The notes under the pieces: generated by a model | The model's input: the letters and a program-made list of their open reading frames with translations, nothing else | The model's database searches: none | What the model was told of the DNA's origin: nothing | Source of the DNA: Okapia johnstoni | Lineage: Eukaryota > Chordata > Mammalia > Artiodactyla > Giraffidae | DNA: 64,000 nucleotides | NCBI GenBank assembly: GCA_024291935.2 | Contig: CM044308.1 | Span: 120,492,501-120,556,500, forward strand | Direction: 5' to 3' | Translations under genes and position numbers: made by a program | Shown here: piece after piece, positions 1 through 10,423 of the stretch | Layout of the letters: every line of letters starts with the position of its first letter | How positions within the stretch are numbered: the stretch's first letter is position 1

Positions 1-461
1 ATCTAGTCAAGGCTATGGTTTTTCCAGTAATCGTGTATGGATGTGAAAGTTGGACCATAAAGAAAGCTGAGCACCAAAGAATTGATGCTTTTGAACTGTG
101 GTGTTGGAGAAGACTCTAGAGAGTCCCTTGGACTGCAAGGAGATCCAACCATTCTATCCTAAAGGAAATCAGTCCTGAATATTCATTGGAAGGACTAATG
201 CTGAAGCTGAAACTCCAATACTTTGGCCACATGATGTGAAGAACCGACTCATGGGAAAGGACCCTGATGGCGAGAAAGATTGAAGGCGGGAGGAGAAGGG
301 GATGACAGAGGATGAGATGGTTGGATGGCATCACCAATATGACGGACATGAATTTGAGTGGGCTCCCAGAGTTGGTGATGGACAGGGAGGCTTGGCGTGC
401 TGCTCTCCATGGGGTCGCAAAGAGTCGGACATGACTGAGCGACTGAACTGAACTGAACTGA
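1..461 (+). mobile_element. BovB LINE, 3' end (continues left of window)
   Basis: RTE-clade BovB LINE in sense orientation. It reads the conserved C-terminal part of ORF2 (YGCESWT-like, then the [15 protein letters not shown] region) and ends in the typical tandem ctgaa tail at about 444-461. The frame is broken: cgactct|tag near 117 and a TGA near 237. The 5' part lies outside the window. ORFs on the other strand here are antisense shadows. Confidence 0.95.
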
Positions 462-864
462 TAGCTTATATAATTACAGAGCATTTGCCATGTTCCTTCA
501 AAAAGAAATTGTAATAATATTGGGGGAAAAATAAACATCTTGTAAATCCCCAGTTCCCGGTTATCTTGCAGAGGAAGACAGCTTACACTGTTAGGATCAC
601 CCCTGTCTGCCTTTAAGATGGAGACATTCAGTGCCCACCTCCTTCTAGTGAAGCAGGAGGATATAGAGAAAGTCTGTTTAGAAACAGAGAAGGAGTGGAC
701 GGTGAGTGGTGGCTCTGAAAGTGGAAAGGAGAATTAGACCTCTGTGTTTCAGTGCCTTTCTGCTGGGCAACTTTCTAGAGGAGGATATGTTAGATAGCAT
801 GAGGAGAAAGCTGAAAGGGCCTTGTGAAAGGGCTCATGCCCTGCTTCTGTTTGGCTCAGCTTAA
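462..864. other. Unassigned spacer
   Basis: About 400 bp of moderate GC with no repeat family, exon or RNA gene that I recognise. It lies between a BovB tail and a Bov-tA SINE. Confidence 0.4.
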
Positions 865-873
865 GAGCTGATA

Positions 874-1078
874 TGGGCTTCCTTAGTGGCTCAGATGCTA
901 AAGAATTCACCTGCAATGCAGGAGACCTAGGTTCCATCCCTGGGTTGGGAAGATAACCTGGAGGAGTGTATGGCAACCCACTCCAGTATTCTTACCTGGA
1001 GAATCCCATGGACAGAGTTGCCTGGCGTGCTAGAGTGCCTAGTCCGGCACGACTGAAGCAACTTAACACAACGCACGT
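874..1078 (+). mobile_element. Bov-tA SINE
   Basis: Ruminant SINE with a tRNA-Glu-like head (gggcttcc..tggctcag A-box region; B-box-like ggttccatccc) followed by the BovB-derived body (cactccagtattct, gagaatcccatgg, gactgaagcaactta). It is bounded by the 9-bp TSD gagctgata at 865-873 and 1079-1087. Confidence 0.93.
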
Positions 1079-1087
1079 GAGCTGATA

Positions 1088-1552
1088 CAGTGGATTGTTC
1101 AGCAATGACACAGAGAAGTGGTGGATAGATCAGCCTGAAGCAGTGGTCCTGGCTCCGGTGTGACCTGCATTGGATCCTGGTGAGAGAGCACAGAAATAAG
1201 GATGAGTCTAGGACAATTAAGAGGCTGTAGTAAGTAGAGCAAATGGCCTAAACCACAGACCCAGTGATGATACCAGCACACTGCCCAAAGACCACGTAAT
1301 ACTGGCCACATCTCAAAGGGGCCCTCGATGGCCACCAGTCCACAGAGGTGCCATTCTGCCCCAGGGACAAATTTGCATCCTGAGACCACACAGAGATCTG
1401 AGGCCTCTCCTCTCCTCCCCACCACAAGGTCACAAATCCTTCTGTACATCCAGACACACTATTTGGAAGAGAAGCAAGGTTAAGGGGAAAGAAATGTGAA
1501 AGATTTTTGCACCTACCCAAAAGAAAATGTATTATTCAAAAGTAACTATTTA
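1088..1552. other. Unassigned spacer
   Basis: About 460 bp with no repeat or coding feature recognised. Short overlapping ORFs on the minus strand resemble no known protein. Confidence 0.35.
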
Positions 1553-1660
1553 TAGGAATTCCCTGGCAGTTCAGTGGTTAAGAGCTTCCACTGCAGGGTG
1601 CACAGTTGGAGAACTAAGATCCAGCACGTCTAGTGGTGGGGCCCAAAAAAAAAGTGACTT
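1553..1660 (+). mobile_element. CHR (tRNA-Glu-derived) SINE, short form
   Basis: Begins aggaattccctggcagttcag, the characteristic head of the cetartiodactyl CHR SINE family, and continues to gagaactaagatccagcacg and an A-rich tail. Degenerate and short; the following A/T runs (1640-1690) are tail plus slippage. Confidence 0.82.
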
Positions 1661-1862
1661 TTTTTTTTAACTGAAAAAAAAAAAAAAAAAGGAAGGTACC
1701 TTGAATTGAGAAGCTTAAAGTTTGGGTCTTTTTTTTTCTCCCCTCCCAGTATAGAAGTTTACAGGGAAAATTCGGTCCTTAGAAGAAAATAAAGAGCAAC
1801 ATTTTTTTTTGCATATTGGAATTACAGTGTGGATACATTTTTAGCCCCACTATACACATCTT

Positions 1863-1910
1863 TCGCAAAGAGTTAGACAGGACTGAGACACTGAACTGAA
1901 CTGAACTGAT
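1863..1910 (+). mobile_element. BovB LINE 3' terminal fragment
   Basis: Only the last ~48 bp of a BovB: cgcaaagagttagacagg, gactgagacactgaac, then the ctgaa repeats. This is extreme 5' truncation, as expected from incomplete target-primed reverse transcription. Confidence 0.85.
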
Positions 1911-2807
1911 AAACATTTTAAAGGATTATTTTTCAGATTGTTTTTTCTCCTGATGTTAACACCCTTCCTCAATTTGCTTGTATTAGCACGTCTGAAATTA
2001 ACTGCAGTCCCCATTGTATTGGCTAAGGAGGTTCCAAATGCAAATACCAGCTTCACCTATTCTGCAACTGGCAGGTGTAACGCGTGAAGCAAAGGGCGCT
2101 AAGTTTGAGGACAGACTCAGTTCTTTGTGATCACAAGAAAATGCCCACCCAGCCATTCTGCTCTTCTTTTTAATTTGTTCCTTTCCTTTGGTTTAAATGA
2201 ACGGACAATTAGAGCCACAGAAAGCCATGTGCACTGCGACCACCGTTCGTCACCTCTATGACCCGTTTCCCTGGGTAACACGAGACATTTAAGAGGCTGG
2301 TCCCAGCATCTAACAACAAAGGAAAACCACATGGCAGATCACAATAATGATTTTGTGTCTTTCTGTAATGATGAAAAGACAACCTGATCCTGCATAATAA
2401 TCACTTTATTATTCATGGAATTTAACTGGCATTTCCTCATGAATTTTAATAGGCCATCCATTTTCCCACTACTTATCCCCACAATTCTTTGTGAGCCTTT
2501 GCAGAACATTATTCTCTTATCTCTTTCTCTTTTTTTTCAAAGATGTAATAATTCTGCCTAAACCGAAAGGCTTTAGGATGCTGCCTTTTTACTGTGTTGG
2601 TCAGAGAGCTGGTCTAGGCTGACATTAAATAACCTGGAAAGATCAAGCTGTGCACTTAGTATTTTTCTACTTTTTTCCAAAATCCATGTTATTTAATTTT
2701 AAAAAACTGCTTACTTTTAAATAATAATCTAGGTCACCATACAATCATGAATGTGTGCCTTTTTAAAAGAAATTATAATTAGTGGCATTCATGAATTTAC
2801 CTATTCT
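1911..2807. other. Repeat-poor block, candidate conserved noncoding DNA
   Basis: About 900 bp without recognisable transposons. Contains a perfect octamer atgcaaat (2038-2045), a SOX/TCF-like aacaaagg near 2315 and several AT-rich homeodomain-like words. No coding frame is recognised. The regulatory role is inference only. Confidence 0.35.
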
Positions 2808-2820
2808 CATTCAGTGTTCT

Positions 2821-2937
2821 TTTTTTTTTTTTTTTAATAAATTTATTTATTTTAGTTGGGAGCTAATTACTTTACAATATTGTAGCGGTTTTTGCCATAC
2901 ATTGACATGAATCAGCCATGGGTTTACATGTGTTCCC
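2821..2937 (-). mobile_element. L1 3' end, truncated, with TSD
   Basis: Poly-T start then ataaatttatttattttagt, the reverse complement of the ruminant L1 3' terminus. The 13-bp TSD cattcag(t/c)gttct at 2808-2820 and 2938-2950 bounds a roughly 117-bp insertion. Confidence 0.88.
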
Positions 2938-3042
2938 CATTCAGCGTTCTTTTTAGAAATGGAATTGTTTGCAATATTTTTTCCTCCTAGTCCTTTTTAA
3001 TAGGCATAATACATTTGGAAACTTAGTATCATCTTGTTTGTA

Positions 3043-3236
3043 GACCTTGATGCTGGGAAAGATTGAAGGTGGGAGGAGAAGGGGATGACAGAGGATGAGA
3101 TGGTTGGATGGCATCACCGATTCGATGAACATGAGTTTGAGTGGGCTCCGGGAGTCGGTGATGGACAGGGAAGCCTGGTGTGCTGCAGTCCATGGGGTTG
3201 CAAAGAGTCAGACACAACTGAGAGACTGAACTGAAT
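3043..3236 (+). mobile_element. BovB LINE 3' fragment
   Basis: Sense BovB from the [21 protein letters not shown] stretch to the terminal cagacacaactgagagactg. About 190 bp, 5'-truncated. Confidence 0.93.
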
Positions 3237-3288
3237 TTTTAAAAATATATTCTCTGATGTATCTCACTTTCTCTCTCTCTCCATATAC

Positions 3289-3290
<2 letters not shown>

Positions 3291-3327
<37 letters not shown>
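3291..3327. repeat. (TG)n microsatellite
   Basis: Uninterrupted TG/GT dinucleotide run of about 33 bp, preceded by CT- and AT-rich sequence. Likely length-polymorphic. Confidence 0.97.
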
Positions 3328-3328
<1 letters not shown>

Positions 3329-3450
3329 CTATGGTTTCTTTTTCTTGGCTGTACCTTGTGGCATGCAGAACTTCCCCAAACTGGGATCGAACCCATGTTC
3401 CTGCAGTGGAATTTTGGAGTCTTAACCACTGAACCACCACTGAAGCCCCT
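3329..3450 (-). mobile_element. CHR SINE
   Basis: Minus-strand CHR: ggctgtaccttgtggcatgc, gggatcgaaccc (reverse of the B box) and taaccactgaaccaccact at the head end. It directly adjoins the TG repeat, which probably grew from or near its tail. Confidence 0.85.
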
Positions 3451-3637
3451 AGATAGTAATATTTTAACTATCAATATTTTGAAGTAAAAACATACTTTCT
3501 TTGCCATAAGACACATGAGAGAAGAATTTGAAGGCTAAGATATGTCTTGATTTAGTGTAATGTTTTTGAAACTGAATTGTGACAAATCCCTCCTCTTCTT
3601 TATGCCCTAGCCTGGGTTTTCTAGCCTGAGACAAAGC

Positions 3638-4380
3638 TTTGTTGTTGTTTTTCAGTTGCTCAGTCGTGCCCAACTCTTTGCGACCCCATGGACTGCAGCA
3701 TGCCAGGCTTCTCTGTCCCTCACTATCTCCTGGAGTTTGTTCAAACTCATGTCCATTGAGTCAGTGATGCCATCCAACCATCTCAACCTCTGTCGACCTC
3801 TTCTCCTCCTGTGCTCAATCTTTTCCAGCATCAGGGTCTTTTCCAATGAGTCAGTCCTTCGCATCAGGTAGCCAAAGTATTGGAGCTTTAGCTTCAGCAT
3901 CAGTCCTTCCAATGAATATTCAGGGATGATTTCCTTTAGGATTGACTAGTTTGATCCCCTTGCAGCCCAAGGAACTCTCAAGAGTCTTCTCCAGCACCAC
4001 AGTTCGAAAGCATGAATTCTTCGGCCCTCAGCCTACTTTATGGTCCAATTCTCACATTTGTACTTGACTACTGCAAAAACTATAGCTTTGACTAGATGGA
4101 CCTTTGTTGACAAAGTGATATCTCTGCTTTTTAATACGCTGTCTAGGTTTGTCATAGCTTTTCTTCCAAGGAACAAGAGTCTTTTAATTTTGTGGCTGCA
4201 GTCACTGTCTGCAGTGATTTTGGAGCCCAAGAAAATAGTCTCTTACTGTTTCCATTGTTTCCCCATCTATTTGCCATGAAGTATAGGGACCAGATGCCAT
4301 GATCTTAGTTTTCTGAATGTTGAGTTTTAAGCCAGCCTTTTCACTCTCCTCTTTGACCTTCAATCAAGAGGCTCTTTAGT
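3638..4380 (-). mobile_element. BovB LINE fragment
   Basis: Antisense BovB from the 3' tail (tttgttgttgtttttcagtt, an older tail variant rather than ctgaa repeats) back to the codons just after the YADD motif. About 740 bp with several frame breaks. Short sense ORFs at 3652-3912 and 4033-4230 (minus) are pieces of the RT C-terminus. Confidence 0.94.
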
Positions 4381-5129
4381 GAGCTCATTTTTATTGCACA
4401 TAGGGTATGAGTGGAGAGGGAAGATGAATGCAATTCCAGGGAAGGAAGAGTAGGGAGGAGAGGACCGTAGCTTCTCATAGAGACACAACTAGTTGCTTGG
4501 TCACATGGGACCTCACTAGAGAGGATGCATGGGCCTCAGAACTATCTGTTGGAAGGCAAGAAAGAGGGGCAGACAATCCCATGCATTTTCTGAGTTACGT
4601 GCTTCTCCAAGAAAACCATGGGGAAGCCAAAGATCCTGCACAGGTCCAGCTAGATGGAACCAGCTTCCTGAAATCGCTGTTGCAACCCAGTCCTCATCCC
4701 CAGGAAGCTACTTTTCCCCACTTCCATGGTTATAAAACAATGATTCTGCTATCATCTTCTACCCTCTCTGGCAAGGAAGCAAGCCAGGTGGCCGAGCCCC
4801 GGGGACAGTGGAGATAAGCAGATCAGGGGTGGCAGAAACTTCCAGAAATTATTCAAGGTAATTATTTCTAGCAACCAAGGCCCCACCTACATGTGTGATA
4901 TATAACTATACCTAGACTGTCCTCAAGTTCTTACTCCTCAGTGGTGCTTCTAGTCTGAATTCCCTAATTCTGCACCTCATTTCTTCCACTGGTATATATA
5001 CTCTCCCAAAGTAATGGGCTGTTGTTGTTGTGTGTGTATTTTATCTTGGAGAATTTTGTCTGACAATTTGAAATGAACAACTGCATTAAACCCTATGCAC
5101 GATATAGTTAATCTTGAATGTTCTTTATT
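4381..5129. other. Unassigned spacer with a 129-codon ORF, not called
   Basis: No repeat is recognised with confidence. A plus-strand ORF at 4428-4817 encodes no domain I know, has no codon signature I can judge, and overlaps another frame. A gttgttgttgtgtgtgt stretch lies near 5020. Confidence 0.35.
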
Positions 5130-5275
5130 ATATTGACCGGGCATCATCAATTTTATGAAGAGATATTTATTACGCACCTACTATGTGTTAAGCACTTTTC
5201 TAAGCACTAGGACTACGACAGTGAACAAAGCAAACAAAAATCCCTGCATTAAGGAGAATGCGTTTTTAATGCGAG
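5130..5275 (-). mobile_element. L2 LINE 3' UTR relic
   Basis: The reverse complement matches the mammalian L2 3' end: tattacgcacctactatgtg, gcacttttctaagcactagg, cagtgaacaaagc, tccctgcatt. Diverged and ancient. Confidence 0.75.
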
Positions 5276-5372
5276 TAAGTAGACAAATTCTGGGAATAAA
5301 TAAAATATTTATTCCATTGCAGGATGATAATCATTATGGAAAAAAAGAAGAGAAGGTTTTTTTAATTGTCTT

Positions 5373-5502
5373 TACTTTTTAAACTTTTTTTTTATATTGG
5401 AGTATAGCCAATTAACAATATTAGGATAGTTTCAGGTGGACAGCAAAGAGACTCAGCCATACATAAACATCTATCCATTCTCCCCTAAATTCCCCTGGAA
5501 GG
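5373..5502 (-). mobile_element. Older L1 3' end
   Basis: Reads tttttatattggagtatagc, then caattaacaat..agtttcaggtggacagcaaag and actcagccatacat. This is the reverse complement of an artiodactyl/mammalian L1 3' UTR, more diverged than the copies at 2.8 and 25.1 kb. Confidence 0.75.
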
Positions 5503-6449
5503 GAGGCTTTTTAAAAATCTCTGTGATCTTTTGAATAGACAACTATGATGACCTTCAGAAAGAAGGAGAAAGAAGGTGTGCCTGGGGCATTTAGGGAATG
5601 TAGAAGAGTTCTTTAGGGCTGGAGTTCCGGGTCAAGCTGTGGCCAGTGAGTAAAGAAATAGCCTGAGGGATGTAGAGCATTGTGGCTTCTCTGAGAGAGA
5701 CACAGCTTCTGATAACAACTTTCTCCAAGCACATTGCACAGAGCATTGTACCCTTGGGAGACAGAGTTTTTGTTAGCTCAGTTTCACCTCCCGGATAGGT
5801 TATATGAAGTACAAAGAGTTGACAGTTCCTTCTACACAACTGCCTGGTGACGACTGCTCAAACTTACAAGAGGTACACAAGTTACGGAACTGAATCAGAG
5901 TCGGAGAAGCAAAACTATACTTTCCAAGGAGATTTCATGAAATGCATGCTGCACAGAGTTACGTTCCTTCTCTGTGTCAGCTACAAATGTTGGAAAGTGA
6001 GCCCTCATTTGTAGGACACCTGAAATGTCCTACAGGTGTCCTTCCCCTACAGGGGAAGAATTTGGAATATCTGAAAAACAACCTTGGCTGGGAGGGCTCG
6101 GCTGGTAAATATCAGATTGAAATTAGGTAGAGATGAAAGATTTCTCAAACAATTAGGCGGCATATATTGGTTACTGATTATTATCTTGATTGATAAGACA
6201 TCTAAAAATGAGGATCTATGAATAAGATTTTACTTAAACTGGACAGGTATTTGATCCCAGAATCATAGAATTGAAAGGTCGTAGCCAGGTTAAATGGTCA
6301 TTTCTTAGGATGTCAAAACTCAGAGTAACGTCTGGATGCCCAGAAACTGAAGAGTACAAACATTAAAGGTTACTCTTTTAGACTTCTGTATAGATAACTC
6401 ACTGTTACAGAAGGAGCTCATTCACTTTTTTAACTAATTTCAAGTGCAT
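5503..6449. other. Unassigned spacer
   Basis: Nearly 950 bp with no identified transposon or gene. A local direct repeat of gtcctacaggtgtccttccc-type words near 6025-6055 is the only structure seen. Confidence 0.35.
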
Positions 6450-6868
6450 CAGATTACCTATGCCATGTACTTTGCTAGATGTTGGAAATATAAAAGTGAG
6501 AAAAAATTGACCTAAGTCTTGCTCTCACAGAGTTTACACTTACAAGTATAACTCTCACAAGGGCTATTAAGAAAAGCTCAGTTGAAGGCCGAGATCATAT
6601 ACTGGAGGACAGACAAGATCCGGGAAGTGAGGCTTGAAGTTGAGATTTGCAGGCTAGAGGGAGGAGGCAGGAAAGTGAGTGCTCAAGGATTTGTAGATCA
6701 TTAAGGATTTTGATCTTTATTCAAAGATCAATTGGAAAACTATTGCAGGACTTGAATTTTTAAAAAATCACTCTGGATGTTGATGGAGAGCCAATTGTAG
6801 TTGCACAAAGAGAGTTTAGGAGACATCATTTAGGAGGCTATTGTAGCAGTTCCAGGCAGGAGACAGTA
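6450..6868 (-). mobile_element. L2 LINE relic
   Basis: The reverse complement follows L2 from the 3' UTR back into the RT C-terminal coding region (tcactctggatgttgatgg, ggaggctattgtagcagttc). Strongly diverged, no open frame. Confidence 0.7.
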
Positions 6869-6869
6869 T

Positions 6870-7087
6870 TTTTTGGTTCTTTAATTAATTAATTATTCAC
6901 TTATTTGGCTACACTGGGTCTTAGTTGGGGCATACAGAATCTTCAGTCTTCATTGCAGCACGTGTGATCTTTAGCTGCAGCATCCGAACTCTTACTTGTA
7001 GCATGTGGGATCTAGTTCCCTGGCCAGGGATTGAACCCAAGCCTCCTGGCTTGGAGTCTTAGCCACTGGACCACCAGGGAAGCCTCG
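6870..7087 (-). mobile_element. CHR SINE, long form
   Basis: Minus-strand CHR with its A/T tail (ttaattaattaattattcac), body (ggctacactgggtcttagtt), reverse B box ggattgaaccc and terminal accaccagggaagcct. Confidence 0.92.
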
Positions 7088-7439
7088 GAGATATAAGTCT
7101 TTGTCCCTCAGTCTCCATCTCCTTGTCTCCCCACCCCACCTCCTTTTAAAAGCCTTGCTTATAGGGACATGCAGCCTTGCAACAGTGAGGTCACAACTTC
7201 CAAAATGCAGATAACTAAATGTTTTAAAATGTCTTTACCTACATTTTTCCTGATCCCAACAGAAGATCTCTAAGCCTCCAGCATTTAATGAGGTCATTTC
7301 AGGCTAATGTGTGTTCCTTGAACCTTGTTTTATGGTTCTGAGTAAAAGAATTGAGAAAATATCCCACAATATAAGAGATTTTGGAAGAACATAAGTGGAT
7401 GGTGCTTTCCCTTTTTTGAGAGATTCTCTAAGAAAAGTC
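7088..7439. other. Unassigned spacer
   Basis: About 350 bp of unremarkable sequence including a short pyrimidine-rich run; no element recognised. Confidence 0.35.
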
Positions 7440-7640
7440 TTGCTTTATACTCAGTCATATACTCGGTCATATTCTACTTACTATGAATACCGTAAGAAAT
7501 GAGAGTACAATGGTGAAAGATACATAGTCCCTGTTCTCATAGAACGTAAGTTCTAAAAGGGAAGCAATTGGAATAAAGTATAACAAGTACTATAATGTAA
7601 GAAGTACAGCAGACTAAAAAAGAAGTGATGACTAAATGCA
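7440..7640 (-). mobile_element. L2 LINE 3' UTR relic
   Basis: tctacttactatgaat, tggtgaaagatacatagtcc and ctgttctcatagaacg correspond to the reverse complement of the L2 3' UTR. Probably the same L2 as 8267-8575, split by later insertions. Confidence 0.6.
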
Positions 7641-7649
7641 ATATGGTCT

Positions 7650-7859
7650 CCTAGATTGGACCCTGGAACAGAAAAAGAATATTAGTGCAAAAATTAGTCT
7701 GTAGTTTAATTAATAGTATGTTATCTGTTTTCATGTTTTAGTTTTGCCAGATATACCACTATATGCAAGATGTTATTATTAAGAGAAGCTGGGTGAAGAG
7801 TATATGGGAACTCTATACTAGCTTTGCAAGTTCTTCTATAAATTTAAAATTATTCCAAT
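7650..7859 (+). mobile_element. Ancient LINE 3' end (L1M-type, tentative)
   Basis: Matches a common mammalian 3'-end repeat: agattggaccctggaacag, gagaagctgggtgaagag, ggaactctatactagctttg, aaattattccaa. Sense orientation. It stops abruptly where the tRNA-like fragment begins. Confidence 0.55.
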
Positions 7860-7895
7860 ATGCCAAGGTTGTGAGTTCGATCCTCACCTGGAGCA
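7860..7895 (+). pseudogene. 3' half of tRNA-Ile(UAU), pseudo-tRNA fragment
   Basis: Thirty-six bases close to the 3' half of vertebrate tRNA-Ile-UAU. They read the variable region, a perfect 5-bp T stem gtgag/ctcac around a 7-nt loop ttcgatc, and the 3' acceptor strand ctggagc plus discriminator a. The D arm, anticodon arm and 5' acceptor strand are absent, so it cannot be a functional tRNA. It lies five bases before a Bov-tA. The identification rests on remembered tRNA sequence. Confidence 0.7.
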
Positions 7896-7900
7896 CTGTT

Positions 7901-8107
7901 TGGACTTCCCTGGTGGCTCAGACGGTAAAGCGTCTGTCTACAATGCAGGAGACCCAGGTTCAATCCCTGGGTCGGGAAGATCCCTTGGAGAAGGAAATGG
8001 CATCCCACTCCAGGACTATTGCCTGGAAAATCCCATGGATGGAGGAGCCTGGTAGGCTACAGTCCATGGGGTTGCAAAGAGTCGGACACGACTAAGCGAC
8101 TTCATCT
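7901..8107 (+). mobile_element. Bov-tA SINE
   Basis: Full-length: ggacttccctggtggctcag head, ggttcaatccc B box, gagaaggaaatggcatccc, cactccaggactattgcctgg, terminal gacacgactaagcgacttc. No clear TSD was found when the SINE alone is taken as the unit. Confidence 0.93.
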
Positions 8108-8134
8108 TCTTTCTTTCAAGAAGTTTAGAAGAAA

Positions 8135-8266
8135 GGACTTTCCTGGTGGTTCAGTGATTAAGACTCCACACTTCCACTGCAGAGGGCATGGGTTCAATCT
8201 CTGGTTGGGGAACTAAGACCCTGAAAGCTGGGCTGTCTGGCCAAAATTAAAAGAAAGAAAGAAGTG
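8135..8266 (+). mobile_element. CHR SINE, short form
   Basis: ggactttcctggtggttcag head, ggttcaatctctgg, aactaagaccctgaaagctg, ending in an (aaag)n tail. Confidence 0.9.
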
Positions 8267-8578
8267 CAGGTTTGGTCTCTAGTTGGGGCACCCAACCTAA
8301 TTAGAGATTCAAGGAGGGTTTTCAAGGGAAATTATGTGTAAGTTGAGAGCTGAAGACAAATAGAAGCCAACCAGAAAGAGAAATACGGGAAAAGATGTCC
8401 AGAAATTGTATCCAGAATGTTTAGAGGGGCAGAAGGAAGAGAAAGCATGACAACTTCTCTGAAATGAATAAAATTCAGTGTAGTTGGAGCTGAGAGTATA
8501 CAGGGCGATGAGAGGAAGGGAGATGTGGAAGATCAAACGGAAGTGGGAGGACATGAAGACCTTAAAAAAACCATTGAG
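8267..8578 (-). mobile_element. L2 LINE relic
   Basis: The reverse complement resembles the L2 RT C-terminal/3' region (ggttttcaagggaaattatg, agatgtggaagatcaaacgg). Diverged; no frame kept. Confidence 0.55.
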
Positions 8579-9088
8579 AAGTTTGCATTCTGGGACAGTT
8601 CCAAAAAATAAATAAAAACGACTACTATATACACTGTTTAGAACTTCCTTTTCTAGTAGTCAAAGAAATAGAAACTAAGGTAACTGGATAGTATTTTAGC
8701 TTATTAAATTACCAAATATTTCTTAATAATAATAATTTTTGCTGCTGAGGGTATGAAGGAGAGTTTCTTATACTTGGCTAGTAATAATAATCTTTCTAGA
8801 AAGCTATTTGGCAATTTAAATACAAAGTTCCAAAAATGTTAAAATCTTCAGTTTTATTTCTGGAATGTTATTTCAAGTAAATAATTAGAAATATATTTTA
8901 AAATAATATAAAAAGATGTTCCTCATCATTATTTAAAACAGTATAAAATTTTATACAGTCTAGGTACCAAAAATAGGAACATAATTAAATGAGAAATTAT
9001 GTTTCCATATTCTGAAATATTATGCGAATATTTAAAAATGTTTACAAAGAATTTTAATGACAGGTTAATAAATATATTGTATATATGC

Positions 9089-9298
9089 CTGTTGTGTACT
9101 TAGTTGCTCAGTCATGTGATCTTTGTGACCTCATGGACTGTAGCCCTTCCAGCCCCTCTGTCCATGGGATTCTCCAGGCAAGAATACTGGAGTGGGTCGC
9201 CATTCCCTTCTCTTGGGGATCTTCCCAACTGAGGGATCAAACCCAAATCTCCTGCATTGTAGGTGGATTCTTTACCTTCTGAGTCACCAGGGAAGCCC
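9089..9298 (-). mobile_element. Bov-tA SINE in an L1M relic
   Basis: Minus-strand Bov-tA (tccatgggattctccaggca, gggatcaaaccc, gagtcaccagggaagcc). Short TSD tatatgc at 9082-9088 and 9299-9305. Confidence 0.92.
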
Positions 9299-9305
9299 TA
9301 TATGC

Positions 9306-9535
9306 ATGTAATATATGTGTATATAATCAGTATGTGTGTTTGTGCATGAACATCTATAGACTAGACAGGCTACATCATTTTCAGGGCCCAGTACAAAATG
9401 AAAAGGCAGAAACCCTTGTTCAAAAGTCATTAATAATTCCAAGAGAGCAACAAGTCTTAAGCCAAAGGTAGGGTTCTTCTGAACACAAGTACTATGTGAC
9501 TGCATAGGTCTTGTGCCCTTGACATTGATCTTATC
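9306..9535. repeat. Old interspersed repeat, family not assigned
   Basis: The words cagggcccagtacaaaatga and ttgttcaaaagtcattaata recur in many mammalian genomes as an old interspersed repeat, perhaps a DNA transposon. I cannot name the family with confidence. Confidence 0.35.
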
Positions 9536-9720
9536 TGTAGAAAGAAGATTGAAAAAAAATATCCCAAAATGTCAATAGTCATTACTTCTGAGGTTTGGGA
9601 TTACTGATGATTTTTATTTCATATATTTTATAGATAGATAGATATTTATTCACAATAGATATATATTTCTTTCATGATCAGTGAAAAAAACAGTATGTGT
9701 CTTTAAAAAAAAAATCAAAT

Positions 9721-10163
9721 ATACTGAAAGCAGCAGTACAGTGTATTGCATTCTATTTTCCATTTAGACTCTTTTAAATATCCATTCTGTGCCACGGAGA
9801 ATAACAGATACTCTTAAAATTTTTCTATGTTTCTAAGTCATTGTACAGAAGAGAGCAGGATATAAAAATGAAATCAGTTCTGTGCTGTCAAAAAAGCAAG
9901 CCACGCTGAACCACAAATAACCCATTTCCATCTATTTTTGTCCTGTGTAGAATTAGCTCTTTGGTTGGACATTAAACATTTGCCTGAATGGTGTGAGGCT
10001 GAAGATCTCTTCTCCAGTGTCCTTAGACCTACATTTGTGTAATTGGAAACCCTCACTGGCAAAAGGAAGGAAGACATGCAGGAGGCCTATTGCATCTCAA
10101 ACACTTACTAGATCTAATGAAGGATTTAGCAACACATTTTTTTTTTTTGGAATAAAGTTGCAT
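9721..10163. other. Unassigned spacer
   Basis: About 440 bp with no recognised element; ends in a T-run immediately before a minus-strand SINE. Confidence 0.35.
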
Positions 10164-10164
10164 C

Positions 10165-10358
10165 TCAGTTCAGTTCAGTCGCTCAGTCGTGTCCGACTCT
10201 TTGCAACCCCATGAACCACAGCCATGGAATACTCCAGGCCAGAATACTGGAGTAGGTAGCCTTTCCCATCTTCAGGGGATCTTCCCAACCCAGGGATCGA
10301 ACCCAGGTCTCCCACATTGCAGGTGGATTCTTTACCAGCTGAGCCACAAGGGAAGCCC
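10165..10358 (-). mobile_element. Bov-tA SINE
   Basis: Starts with the cagttcagttcagtcgctca tail shared with BovB 3' ends and reads back to gagccacaagggaagccc. Reverse B box gggatcgaaccc is intact. Confidence 0.94.
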
Positions 10359-10423
10359 AGGGAGCCCATAGATTGAGTATAAAAGAATGTTCATTTAGGC
10401 CACTCTACTTAGTTAAATGTACA

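Larger units (their letters stand above)
8590..9720 (+). mobile_element. Ancient L1M-type LINE 3' region, interrupted
   Basis: Diverged L1 3' region: agctatttggcaatttaaat, aaataggaacataattaaat, then aatgtcaatagtcattactt and gattactgatgatttttatt. It is split by the Bov-tA at 9089-9298 and by unrelated repeat-like DNA at about 9306-9535. Confidence 0.6.

Noticed and set aside
700..712. 5' splice-like ggacggtgagtgg suggesting an exon edge
   Set aside because: No partner splice site or coding frame; such words are frequent by chance.
3638..4380. Possible reverse transcriptase gene on minus strand
   Set aside because: Broken BovB fragment with stops and frameshifts; annotated as repeat only.
4428..4817. 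129-codon ORF in non-repeat DNA
   Set aside because: No recognisable domain, no splice or Kozak support I can judge, and length is possible by chance; a protein search would decide.
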